From positions 1-32,036 of the forward strand of contig DATBDZ010000322.1 in NCBI GenBank assembly GCA_036276235.1: a stretch of DNA of 32,036 nt, given 5' to 3'. Position numbers and translations under genes: made by a program. Shown here piece after piece: positions 23,967-31,983 of this stretch. The notes under the pieces are model-generated. The model ran no database searches and had not been told where the DNA came from. It saw only the letters and a program-made list of their open reading frames with translations. Source of the stretch: JANWHF01 sp036276235. GTDB lineage: Bacteria > Planctomycetota > Phycisphaerae > Tepidisphaerales > Tepidisphaeraceae. Position 1 is the first letter of the stretch; each line of letters starts with the position of its first letter.

Positions 23967-25970
23967 ATGAAAGCAATCTTCATCAAAGAACTTCGCGAGT
24001 GCCTCCGTTGGGCAGGCATTATCTTCAGCGTGCTGCTGGTGATCGTCCTCTTCCGAGCCTGGCGAACCGGGCCGTTTTACCTCTTCGTGTTGTCACAGGA
24101 GTTGACGCTCATTTATGCGCCGCTCGCCGGCTTGGCGATGGGGTTTGCGCAGAGCTGGTTTGAGATTCGCGCCGACAACTGGGGATTCGTCGTGCATCGC
24201 CCGGTACATCGGGCGGCGATCTTTGCCGCTAAATGCGTGGCGGGCTTGCTACTGCTGTATGTCTCTCTAGCGGCGGCTTGCGCGATCGCGGTGATCTGGG
24301 CAACCCGCCCCGGTAATCTGCCGGTACCATTTCAGGCGCGGATGGTTTTGCCGATGACGGCCGATGTGCTGATCGGCGGTTGCTACTACTTCGCCGGAAT
24401 GGTGCTGACGCTCCGCCGCGCGCGCTGGATGGGGACGCGAATCCTGCCGCTGGGAGCACCATTTCTTTGCAGCGTGTTCGTGTATCTGGCGACCCATTTC
24501 TGGCAGGCTGTAATAATCATCGCGGCCGGGCAGATGGTCGGCGCGCTGGCGGCCTGGAGCTGCTTCGACACCGCGGGCGCCGCCGATCGACGGGGTGCGC
24601 CAGCAATCGGTCTTGGAGTCATGTTGTATGCCGGCGCATGGGTCGTCGGCTGTGCGCTGGTTTCCTTCCTTGGCATATTCGAATCGGACACCCGATGGCA
24701 GGAATTGCGGGTTGATCAGCATGGCAACGTTCTGCAAGTCACCAAAATCAGAGCCGACGGAGACCTGACCTATCTCGTCACGGATGCCGCCGGCAAGGCG
24801 GTGCCCGAGTATGACGGGATTGAGATGGACGATCCGGCCAATGCCGACCTCTTCGTCCGATTCAGCGTCGTGCTGTCCGACGAGCGGCATCTTGCCTGGC
24901 CCTTCTCGACGATGACCGGCAACGGGTTTCGTAGCGCGCGGCCGGGACTGCTTTCCTTGCGAACCGTCGCGCGGCCCGGTGCCGCCGTCAGCGCGCTGCC
25001 GCTGTTTGATCGCCAGGATCGCTTCATCAAGCTGTATGATCCCAACACAAGCCTGCTGGTCGGCAGCATTGGCCCGAACGGCTTTGCCGCTGGTCAATCC
25101 AGGCCGGCTGATCGATTCGACGCTGACCCGCTGGGACCGGCCTATCAGGCATCAACGCGGACAATCGCATTTCCATCCGTCATCTATTGGATGGAGCTGG
25201 ACAATCGGCAGGTGCGTAAGGTCTTTGCCGCGCCGATCGGCGAGTCGATCATTGGCGCACACGAGCTTCCGCCGGCGACTGATCCGGTGATTCTTGTCGC
25301 GACAAAGCGGCACATGTTTCTGCTGAAATCCACGGGCGAAAAACTCGCCTCCATTTCCTATGACCTGGACCCGGAACGCAACGAAATCGAGGCGGCGATT
25401 CTTCCCAATCATCACCTGATGCTTCGCGCGGAGGCGCTTTCGTCGCAGTTTCAGATGCCGACGCGGTTTCTGGAGTATTCCGACGATGGAACCCTTCTGC
25501 ACGATACGAGTGTCGTGGAGCACGATGAAGAGACGGGAGTGAAGATCGCGCGCACGGCGAGCTTCGGTTTGATACATCCGATCGCGGGATTGCCGCTCCA
25601 TCGCGCCTGGCTGGCGGATGCGGTCTTCGAGCTGGATACGCAGCACCATGGATGGTTATTCCTCGGTTGCATGCTGATTGCGAGCATGCTTTCGGCAGGC
25701 GCAACTCTTGTAATTGGTCGCCGATTTGGATTTGCATCGACCAAAGCTGTGGGCTGGACGATCACGAATCTGCTGATCGGGCCATCGGGAATTGTCGTCC
25801 TGATGGGATTGAACCCGATGCCCGCGCGCGAGATTTGCGAGGCGTGCAAGCGAAACCGATTGGCGGGACATCCCTTGTGCCCGAATTGCGGCGCGGCGCT
25901 CGTGCCGCCGGCCGTCGACGGCCGCGAAATCTTCGAGCCGGCGGAGGCGTTTCAGCCGGCGCTAGTTTGA
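23967..25970 (+). CDS. Large ABC-2-like permease with C-terminal zinc ribbon (paralogue 2)
   Basis: This 667-residue paralogue of the preceding permease has the same order of parts: MKAIFIKELRECLRW start, ABC-2-like helices with RADNWGFVVHRPVHRAAIFAAKCVAGLLLL and YYFAGMVLTLRRARW, a large beta-rich domain (QHGNVLQVTKIRADGDLTYLVTDAAGKAVPEYDGIEMDDP), two late helices, and a zinc ribbon C624-x2-C627-x10-C638-x2-C641 with the tail PPAVDGREIFEP. The two proteins align along their whole length with even cysteine positions kept, so they come from one gene duplication and may form a heterodimer with the ATPase. The gene is separated from paralogue 1 by repeat copy B and followed by copy C. No second ATPase gene is present. 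Confidence 0.85.
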   Translation: MKAIFIKELRECLRWAGIIFSVLLVIVLFRAWRTGPFYLFVLSQELTLIYAPLAGLAMGFAQSWFEIRADNWGFVVHRPVHRAAIFAAKCVAGLLLLYVSLAAACAIAVIWATRPGNLPVPFQARMVLPMTADVLIGGCYYFAGMVLTLRRARWMGTRILPLGAPFLCSVFVYLATHFWQAVIIIAAGQMVGALAAWSCFDTAGAADRRGAPAIGLGVMLYAGAWVVGCALVSFLGIFESDTRWQELRVDQHGNVLQVTKIRADGDLTYLVTDAAGKAVPEYDGIEMDDPANADLFVRFSVVLSDERHLAWPFSTMTGNGFRSARPGLLSLRTVARPGAAVSALPLFDRQDRFIKLYDPNTSLLVGSIGPNGFAAGQSRPADRFDADPLGPAYQASTRTIAFPSVIYWMELDNRQVRKVFAAPIGESIIGAHELPPATDPVILVATKRHMFLLKSTGEKLASISYDLDPERNEIEAAILPNHHLMLRAEALSSQFQMPTRFLEYSDDGTLLHDTSVVEHDEETGVKIARTASFGLIHPIAGLPLHRAWLADAVFELDTQHHGWLFLGCMLIASMLSAGATLVIGRRFGFASTKAVGWTITNLLIGPSGIVVLMGLNPMPAREICEACKRNRLAGHPLCPNCGAALVPPAVDGREIFEPAEAFQPALV

Positions 25971-25983
25971 ACTCGACGCACGG

Positions 25984-26142
25984 GCTCAGAACCCTCTCCC
26001 CTGTACTCAGGGGAGAGGGCAGGGTGAGGGGACGACGAGCTGCGATATGGCGCGGTTCGCAAGTCGATGCGTTCGTCCCCTCACCCCAGCCCTCTCCCCT
26101 GAGTACGACTCGACTGAGCTCGTCGAAGTCAGGGAGAGGGAG
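25984..26142. repeat. Composite palindromic repeat, copy C
   Basis: This third same-orientation copy starts 13 bases after the stop of permease 2. Its left hairpin is the simple form, while its right hairpin loop carries the reverse complement of the extra module that copy A has on the left (GACTCGACTGAGCTCGTCGA). The spacer resembles that of copy A (TATGGCG-CGGTTCGCAAGT). Confidence 0.9.
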
Positions 26143-26174
26143 TTAGGCCGCCACCGCCCGGTATCATGCCTCGG

Positions 26175-27755
26175 ATGCTGCCTTCGTCCGACTCATCAGA
26201 CACCTGGCCCAAAGCCGCACGATTCCTCGAGGGGGCGCTTCTTTTTACGCTCATCGCCCATGCCGCCGGGATGGTCTCTATGGCGGCGTTGCTCCTGCGG
26301 GCCATGCCCGGCGGCACCACCGCCGATACCGCGCAGCGCATCGCTTACATCGCCAATCATCCGTGGCTTTGGCGGTTCGGATGGTTTCCGTGGCAGGTGA
26401 CGGCACTTTCGGATTTGCTGGTTGGGATCGCGCTGATCCGCACGCCTTGGATTCCGAGGACTCCCGCGGTTGTCACGACCTTGCTGACGATCGCCGCGAT
26501 CGTGCCGGATCAGGGCGGGCAGCTCCTATGGACGTGGCATGGGACGACGCTGGCTCGCCGTGCAATTGAGAGCGGGCAGTTCGGTGATTATCTCCAATTC
26601 GAATCGCACATTTTCCAATACGTCGCCGGCTGGGCCCCGGCCGGCTATCTCGCCGGCGCGCTGGGGTGGACCTGGTGTTTCGCGACCGCGCGCATCTGGT
26701 CACGCGGACTGACGTGGCTCTCGATAGCCACGTGGATAATCTTTGGCGTCGCGACGGCGTTCATGTTTCTTCCCGCCAACGTTCGCGAGCGGGCGACAGT
26801 CGCCACGCTGGTCTCGGCGGGAAATGCGATCGCATTCGTGCTGCTGATGATCTGGCTGACGTGGGTGACGGAACTGGCCATGCGGCGCAGCCGGCCAACA
26901 TGCGAGCATGGATGCCTGGCGACTTGGCGGCCTTCCTCGCGCGGCCTCATCGCGCGCGGTTGCGCGATGCTCGCGAACAGCCGGCTGGCCCGCGCGATCG
27001 GCGAGCGTTTGCCAATCTTGGCGATGGCCAGCGATATTCACGATGTCGTCTACATCAATTACCTTGTCGAAGCCGAGCGGCTTGCGCCACTGGTGCAGAA
27101 GCCGCTCGAGCTTCAGCGGCTCGGCCCGGATGGCCGCTATGCGATGTTCACTCTTCTGACCTACCGACACGGCTCATTTGGCCCGCTTCTCTTCGGTCCG
27201 CTGCGCCGGATGTGGCCGTCGCCGGTGCAGTCCAACTGGCGGATTCACGTCTTCGATCCGCAAACCAGCAAGCGCGGCATTCAATTCCTAACCACCGCCA
27301 TCACCAGCATGCCCCACGCACTGGCCACGCGGCTGCTCAGCGAGGGCGTGCCGATGCACGTGCCGGCAGCCGCGCATGTACGACGTGATCTTGATGGGAA
27401 CATCGAAGTGATGATTGATCCCGGCAACGGAAGCGCGCCGGATGTGAAAGCGGTTTGTCGTTTTTGCGAAGAGCCGGCGCTCGTGCACCCATGGAATCTC
27501 TGCTTCGAGAATTGGCGGCAGATGCTCGCGTATTGCGTGCCGCAGGATCGCGCGTTGTGCGCGCAGCCTTGGCATCGCCGTGTGGTTCGACAGGAGATCG
27601 AGCTTGGGATTCCGCTGGAAGCGTGCCAACCGCTGGCGGCGGAGGTGGAATCGTCGTCGGCGCGTGCGATTGCCGGTGATGCTCAGCCGCTTTGCTTTTT
27701 GGTCGAGAAGGTCAGCTTCCAGTTCTTCGGAGAACTCTATGATGCCCGGCGTTGA
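26175..27755 (+). CDS. Six-helix membrane domain fused to a DUF2071-like domain
   Basis: A protein of about 526 residues in two parts. The first 240 residues hold about six hydrophobic helices (ARFLEGALLFTLIAHAAGMV, FGWFPWQVTALSDLLVGIAL, VVTTLLTIAAIVPDQGGQLLW, WAPAGYLAGALGWTWCFA, LTWLSIATWIIFGVATAFMF, LVSAGNAIAFVLLMIWLTW). The second part, from about residue 280, resembles DUF2071/YqjF (acetoacetate-decarboxylase-like fold): DIHDVVYINYLVEAERLAPLV, then PLELQRLGPDGRYAMFTLLTYRHG. Such domains are usually free-standing and of unknown function, so the fusion is unusual. An in-frame ATG at 26166 would add three residues. No Shine-Dalgarno is visible. The gene starts 33 bases after repeat copy C, so it may not belong to the ABC operon. 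Confidence 0.7.
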   Translation: MLPSSDSSDTWPKAARFLEGALLFTLIAHAAGMVSMAALLLRAMPGGTTADTAQRIAYIANHPWLWRFGWFPWQVTALSDLLVGIALIRTPWIPRTPAVVTTLLTIAAIVPDQGGQLLWTWHGTTLARRAIESGQFGDYLQFESHIFQYVAGWAPAGYLAGALGWTWCFATARIWSRGLTWLSIATWIIFGVATAFMFLPANVRERATVATLVSAGNAIAFVLLMIWLTWVTELAMRRSRPTCEHGCLATWRPSSRGLIARGCAMLANSRLARAIGERLPILAMASDIHDVVYINYLVEAERLAPLVQKPLELQRLGPDGRYAMFTLLTYRHGSFGPLLFGPLRRMWPSPVQSNWRIHVFDPQTSKRGIQFLTTAITSMPHALATRLLSEGVPMHVPAAAHVRRDLDGNIEVMIDPGNGSAPDVKAVCRFCEEPALVHPWNLCFENWRQMLAYCVPQDRALCAQPWHRRVVRQEIELGIPLEACQPLAAEVESSSARAIAGDAQPLCFLVEKVSFQFFGELYDARR

Positions 27756-27914
27756 AGCATTGCAACGCGGATCGAACTCCCCAGCGAATTTCCCTTTTGC
27801 CTCGGGCGTTTGACAAGGATAATGTAAGCTGGATTTTATCATTCCGGTCGTTGCCCAACCGAAGCGAGAATCTCTATCTTTGGCTGGCGGCGTCCGATGC
27901 AAGCCGAGGAAGTC

Positions 27915-29096
27915 ATGGCACAATTTCCGACAAACTCAATCGGTTGCCCCAATTGCGGGCGGCCGCTCCGTCCTCATGCCGCCTTTTGCGCCACCTGCGG
28001 CGCGTCGGTGGGCGGGCGGCAGGTCCGCGTGCCGCCGGCAATACCGGTGCATCCGCAGGCGGTCGCGGTGCCGGTCAGGGCAACCCCGGTCAATGTCGCG
28101 CGCGGCCCGCGACGCAGCGGCGTTTGGGTTGTGCTCGCGCTCTTTGCCATCGGTTTTGGCGCACTGGTTTTACTCTTTAGCGCCCGAAGCGCGCGGATGG
28201 AGTCGGCCGCAACCATGTCGCCGATATCATCGACCGATCCGGCGTGGCAGAACGTTCCGGCCTACACGCCCAATGCCGCGCCATCGCCAGTCGGCGCGAT
28301 GATCGATGATGTGACAGTCGAAGAGGACGCGGCCGACGAAAATGGTGAGCTGGGGCTGCGCGTCATCGCGCGGCTTTCCGATCCAGGCAAAACCGCCGCA
28401 CATCTGGTCGTTTACTTTTTGGGAACGCAACAGCCGCAATCCATGCTGATCTCACGCAACCGCACGGCCGATGGACAGCTCGCGGCCAAGGGGGCAATTA
28501 CATTTGACAATCGATCGCAGCATTCGCTCTTTACCTCGCGGGCGACGGCCGAGATGAACGGCATTGTCGGCACCGGATCGGCGCTCATGCCATACTCGGA
28601 ACTGAATCCCGTCATCGGTGATGAGCCAATTACGATGCAGGCGGTTGCATTTGACAACGAGTGGCATCAGGTTGCGGCAGCGGCGCCGATCCAAAAAACT
28701 TTCCGCAAAGAAACCAGTTACATCACCAGCGTGCGGTTCAAACCAAGCACGCTGGACAACGGCTCATCGCAGCCGGCCCTGGAAGCAGATATCGCATATG
28801 TCCAGGGCTCGGTGCGCGGCAACAGCATTCAGTTGGTGACCCACTTTTTCCCCGCCAAGGGAGATGTGCCGCTGCACGGCCGCGCACCCTTTGTTGATGT
28901 CAGCGGCAACCTCTGCATCTCTTCGAACTTTTTTGCCCCCGCCACAACAATCGGAGCGACGGCGGCAACGCAAAAGATCCCGCTGGTTCTGCTGAATGGC
29001 ATGAGGACATTGAAAGCCGAAGTTGCCCTCTACGACCCTGCGGCAAGCCAGTACATCTCGCGGCCAATTCGAGTGCCGATTGAACTGGCAAGATAG
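27915..29096 (+). CDS. Zinc-ribbon single-pass membrane protein
   Basis: This protein of about 393 residues has an N-terminal zinc ribbon, C11-x2-C14-x10-C25-x2-C28 (CPNCGRPLRPHAAFCATCG), a Pro/Val-rich linker, one membrane helix (about 72-97, GVWVVLALFAIGFGALVLLFSA) and a large domain, probably outside the cytoplasm, of about 290 residues rich in beta strands. I do not recognise that domain. The start at 27915 is preferred because GAGGAAG lies just upstream and the zinc ribbon follows at once; an ATG at 27897 would add six residues. The cysteine spacing equals that of the tails of the two ABC permeases upstream, although there the ribbon is C-terminal. Confidence 0.8.
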   Translation: MAQFPTNSIGCPNCGRPLRPHAAFCATCGASVGGRQVRVPPAIPVHPQAVAVPVRATPVNVARGPRRSGVWVVLALFAIGFGALVLLFSARSARMESAATMSPISSTDPAWQNVPAYTPNAAPSPVGAMIDDVTVEEDAADENGELGLRVIARLSDPGKTAAHLVVYFLGTQQPQSMLISRNRTADGQLAAKGAITFDNRSQHSLFTSRATAEMNGIVGTGSALMPYSELNPVIGDEPITMQAVAFDNEWHQVAAAAPIQKTFRKETSYITSVRFKPSTLDNGSSQPALEADIAYVQGSVRGNSIQLVTHFFPAKGDVPLHGRAPFVDVSGNLCISSNFFAPATTIGATAATQKIPLVLLNGMRTLKAEVALYDPAASQYISRPIRVPIELAR

Positions 29097-29168
29097 CGTT
29101 CCGCTCTGGAACTGAACGCACGATCGTCGCGAAGCGCCCCCAACACCGAATACTCGCCATGCGCGCGA

Positions 29169-29200
29169 ATCAGCCAGATGCTTCGGAGTACCTCAGCATG
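29169..29200. repeat. 32-base dispersed repeat, inverted copy of 31984-32015
   Basis: This 32-base segment containing GATGCTTCGGAGTACCTCAG is the exact reverse complement of 31984-32015. Similarity continues more weakly for about 20 bases beyond the shared core on one side. It lies between the zinc-ribbon gene and the convergent anti-sigma gene. It has no coding content of its own. Confidence 0.9.
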
Positions 29201-29246
29201 ACATTTTCTTGTGACTGGCTGCGGGAATAGTAACAGCCGGTGGCGC

Positions 29247-29987
29247 TTACTGAACTGCCGAGGCGAGGGCGGAAGGAAACGTTGCGCGAATTTCCTGGTA
29301 GGCGGAGCGCACATCATCACGGCAATCGGTGTCGGGGGCGTCGGAGCCGATGACGCAATAGAAATTGCCGTCCTCGACAAATCCCAGCATCTTGTGTTTG
29401 CCGTCCATCCCCTGATAGCGGGTGCCGGGTTTGAGGTCGGCCATTGCATTCGCCGGCATCGAGAAGATCGAAAACCATTCGTTGTCGCGTTTGAAGAGCA
29501 GATGCGCGGCCTGCAAGTGATCGTTCAACTGGCAAACCGAAGCGCCTTGAAACTTGTATCCCGCGCCCAAAGCTTCAGTCACGGCGGAGACACGCAGGGC
29601 ATCATTCACCCGCGATTGGAACTGCACAAAATCAGTCTGAATCAGTCCGGCCAGCCGATGCCCGCTGGCGGCGGCGCAGGTATCGTGCCGAACCGCCAAT
29701 TGCTGCTCGAGCGGGGCATGAAGTGCGATCCATGGCCGCGGCATCGAGATGCTCGGCCGCATTTTAGCCGCTTGGAAACCTAGGCAACTTACGCCGACTG
29801 CGAGGACAGCCGCCGCAGCCAGTGGACGAAGGAAGCGGGGGAGACGGATGGGCACCGGGCGGGCGTCAAATGCGATCTCCCCGATCGCCTGGCGCAACGA
29901 CACCGGTGCACGTTCTCCGCCCCAAGTCTGCTCAAGTGCAGCTTTTAGCGCTGGATCGTCAAAATGGCCTAGGCCGTTGTCACTCAT
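29247..29987 (-). CDS. Membrane anti-sigma factor (putative)
   Basis: This 246-residue single-pass membrane protein is encoded directly downstream of an ECF sigma factor gene. The short cytoplasmic N-terminus (about 1-45) contains the segment RAPVSLRQAIGEI, similar to the L-R-x-x-I helix of many anti-sigma factors; no zinc-binding H-x3-C-x2-C motif is present. One membrane helix (about 50-72, FLRPLAAAAVLAVGVSCLGF) leads to an outer domain of about 175 residues with four to five cysteines that I cannot assign. The role is inferred from position and layout: it would hold the sigma factor at the membrane until a signal arrives. Confidence 0.75.
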   Translation of the reverse strand: MSDNGLGHFDDPALKAALEQTWGGERAPVSLRQAIGEIAFDARPVPIRLPRFLRPLAAAAVLAVGVSCLGFQAAKMRPSISMPRPWIALHAPLEQQLAVRHDTCAAASGHRLAGLIQTDFVQFQSRVNDALRVSAVTEALGAGYKFQGASVCQLNDHLQAAHLLFKRDNEWFSIFSMPANAMADLKPGTRYQGMDGKHKMLGFVEDGNFYCVIGSDAPDTDCRDDVRSAYQEIRATFPSALASAVQ

Positions 29988-30012
29988 ACAGATGGGCTTT
30001 TGCCCGCTCCTG

Positions 30013-30056
30013 AATCCGTTTTGCGCGGGCCTTTGGCCCGGCCGCTAAAAGGGATT
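30013..30056. promoter_or_regulatory. Long imperfect hairpin between the sigma and anti-sigma genes
   Basis: A perfect core, CGGGCC-TTT-GGCCCG (30026-30040), is extended by imperfectly paired flanks (AATCCGTTTTGCGC on one side, CGCTAAAAGGGATT on the other) to a stem of about 20 base pairs. On the minus strand it lies in the 111-base gap after the sigma gene and before the anti-sigma gene. It may lower or stabilise the downstream message. No T run follows it, so it is not a standard intrinsic terminator. Confidence 0.5.
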
Positions 30057-30098
30057 CGTTTATCTTAACCTGCATCTTTTGCAATCTATTCCCAGCAT

Positions 30099-30641
30099 CT
30101 ATTCCCGAATCACGCCTTCTTCGGTCGCAAACTGCCTCAACAACTCGCTTAGGCGCTGCCGGGCCCGGTGCAGTCGGCTCATGACCGTGCCGATGGGGAT
30201 CTCTACCGCCTGTGAGATTTCTTTATAGGACATGTCCTCGACGGCCCAAAGTAGCAGCACAACTTGATAATCTTGCGGCAGTTCGTTGAGGGCCTTCACT
30301 ACGCGCTCGTCCATGTGCTCAAAATCCGCCGCCGTAAAACCGGCCGAAGCAATTGCCGGCGCGGGAGCGGCATCGAGCGCCTCGGCTTCCATCGCCACCG
30401 GCTGCCGGCGGTCGCGGTCGGCCCGCGTCACATGGAGATTGTGCAGAATTCGAATCAGCCACGGGCGGATTCCCAGGTCGCGCAGATCGAATTTCGCCCG
30501 AGATCGAAACGCCCGCAGGTACGTTTCCTGAACCAGATCGGAAGCGCGCTCCGCGTTGCGCGTCAGCCGACAGGCGACGCGATACAGCAGATCCATCTGC
30601 TCCAGCGCGAGCTTTTCAAACTCATGATCGGATGGCTTCAC
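30099..30641 (-). CDS. ECF-type RNA polymerase sigma factor
   Basis: This 180-residue sigma-70 family member has only regions 2 and 4. Region 2 (about 10-75) reads LALEQMDLLYRVACRLTRNAERASDLVQETYLRAF...IRPWLIRILHNLHVTRADR, with the D-L-V-Q-E-T-Y core-binding motif and the W-L-x-x-I-L-x-N promoter-melting part. Region 4 (about 110-170) reads KALNELPQDYQVVLLLWAVEDMSYKEISQAVEIPIGTVMSRLHRARQRL, with the helix-turn-helix for the -35 box. The start is a GTG; no in-frame ATG lies between it and the upstream stop, and no Shine-Dalgarno is clear. The anti-sigma factor gene follows. Target promoters cannot be told from this window. Confidence 0.95.
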   Translation of the reverse strand: MKPSDHEFEKLALEQMDLLYRVACRLTRNAERASDLVQETYLRAFRSRAKFDLRDLGIRPWLIRILHNLHVTRADRDRRQPVAMEAEALDAAPAPAIASAGFTAADFEHMDERVVKALNELPQDYQVVLLLWAVEDMSYKEISQAVEIPIGTVMSRLHRARQRLSELLRQFATEEGVIRE

Positions 30642-30748
30642 AGGTGGTCCGTACGGGGCGATGCATTCCGCCAGGGGAGGATGTTAGATGATCCGCCGCC
30701 CCCACAGGATACCATGTCAACTCAATTTTCGGCGCGACAAAACATCCG

Positions 30749-31849
30749 CTACAAAATTTCCGTCGCGCGCGGATAGCTCCCGAGCACCGTCAATTGCAAG
30801 CAATGCTGGCGGGCCTGCTCGATCGCGTGGCGCATGCCAGGATCATCCTGATGCCCCTGCGCATCAATGAAGAAGTAGTATTCCCAGTTCACCTTCTTGC
30901 TGGGGCGTTTTTCGATGTCGGTGAGATTGATCCCGTTTTCCTTGAAGACATCAAGCACTTCCGCCAGCGCGCCGGGTTTGTGGGCGGTGGTGAACATGAT
31001 GGCGGTCTTGTCATCGCCCGTCCGACGCGCCGGCTCGCGGCCGATCACGAAAAATCGTGTCTCGTTATCCGGATCATCCTCGATATTCTCAAACAGCACG
31101 CGCAGCCCGTGAAACTGGCCGGCGAGCTTGCTGCCGATGGCGGCGACGCCCGGCTGCTGCGACGCAAGCTCCGCCGCCTTGCTGGTGCTGGCGGCGGGCT
31201 GCACGTCCTTGTCCTTGGCCATCGCCGACAGCCATTTGCGGCACTGGCTGAAAACCTCCGGCTTGGAATGGATCGATTCGATCTGATCCCACGGATCGCG
31301 CGCCAACAGATTATGGTGAATCGTCACCTTCACCTCGGCGCAGATCTTCGCGGAGGTTTGCAAAAACGCGTCGAGCGTATCGACCACGCCGCCGCCCAGG
31401 CTGTTTTCCACCGGCACCATGCCATAATCAATATGCCCGCGGATCACCTCATCAAAAACGCCGGGGATATCCGCCAGCGGCACATGCGTCACGCTGCTGC
31501 CAAACTTCTGCACCGAGGCCCAATGCGAAAACGTCCCCGTCGGCCCGAGGAACCCAATGCGCAGCGGCTTCTCCAGCGCAAATGATCCGCTCATCAACTC
31601 GCGATACACCGCTTCCAGGCATCGATCCGGCAGCGGCCCCGGATTAATTTTCCGCACCTTCTCCAGCACCATCTTCTCGCGATCGGGCGAATAGATCGGC
31701 GTGTTGTTCTGCTGCTTGAGCTTCCCGATCTCGACGACAACCTTGGCGCGATCGTTGAGAATCTCGACGATCCGATGATCCAGCTCATCAATCTGGCGGC
31801 GGAACGCCTCCAGCGCGTCGCCCGAATCGGAATTAGGAGAAGCAGACAT
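30749..31849 (-). CDS. pheA: Bifunctional chorismate mutase / prephenate dehydratase
   Basis: This 366-residue enzyme carries out the two steps from chorismate to phenylpyruvate in phenylalanine synthesis. Order: AroQ-type chorismate mutase (about 11-95: EAFRRQIDELDHRIVEILNDRAKVVVEIGKLK, with Arg and Lys active-site positions), prephenate dehydratase (about 97-275: GFLGPTGTFSHWA, VPVENSLGGGVVDTLD, HHNLLA, STSKAAELAS, NETRFFVIG) and a C-terminal ACT domain (about 283-360: KPGALAEVLDVFKENGINLTDIEKRP), the site of phenylalanine feedback; the usual E-S-R-P is E-K-R-P here. The ATG at 31849 begins the typical N-terminus; an in-frame extension to 31978 lacks family similarity. It lies 107 bases upstream of the sigma factor gene on the same strand, without clear functional linkage. 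Confidence 0.96.
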   Translation of the reverse strand: MSASPNSDSGDALEAFRRQIDELDHRIVEILNDRAKVVVEIGKLKQQNNTPIYSPDREKMVLEKVRKINPGPLPDRCLEAVYRELMSGSFALEKPLRIGFLGPTGTFSHWASVQKFGSSVTHVPLADIPGVFDEVIRGHIDYGMVPVENSLGGGVVDTLDAFLQTSAKICAEVKVTIHHNLLARDPWDQIESIHSKPEVFSQCRKWLSAMAKDKDVQPAASTSKAAELASQQPGVAAIGSKLAGQFHGLRVLFENIEDDPDNETRFFVIGREPARRTGDDKTAIMFTTAHKPGALAEVLDVFKENGINLTDIEKRPSKKVNWEYYFFIDAQGHQDDPGMRHAIEQARQHCLQLTVLGSYPRATEIL

Positions 31850-31983
31850 GATGCTGTTTGTATCGCTGCGGGAAGGGAGGGTCAAACGGGGCCGCCGTGT
31901 CTGACGGTTGATCACCTGAATGTCGCAAACGACTTCGGTGGAGCAAGACCGGGATGGGTTTGGTTTTTTGCCCCGCACACACC

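Noticed and set aside
27810..27842. TTGACA upstream of the zinc-ribbon gene as a promoter
   Set aside because: No -10 box lies at 16-18 bases; the nearest TATCAT is 21 bases away, so the match may be chance.
30084..30106. Direct repeat ATCTATTCCC twice at the end of the sigma gene
   Set aside because: Only two 10-base copies 13 bases apart; most simply a small slippage duplication with no sign of function.
30794..31585. Open frame of 263 codons on the plus strand
   Set aside because: It is antisense to pheA, whose three domains are complete; the frame has no recognisable product.
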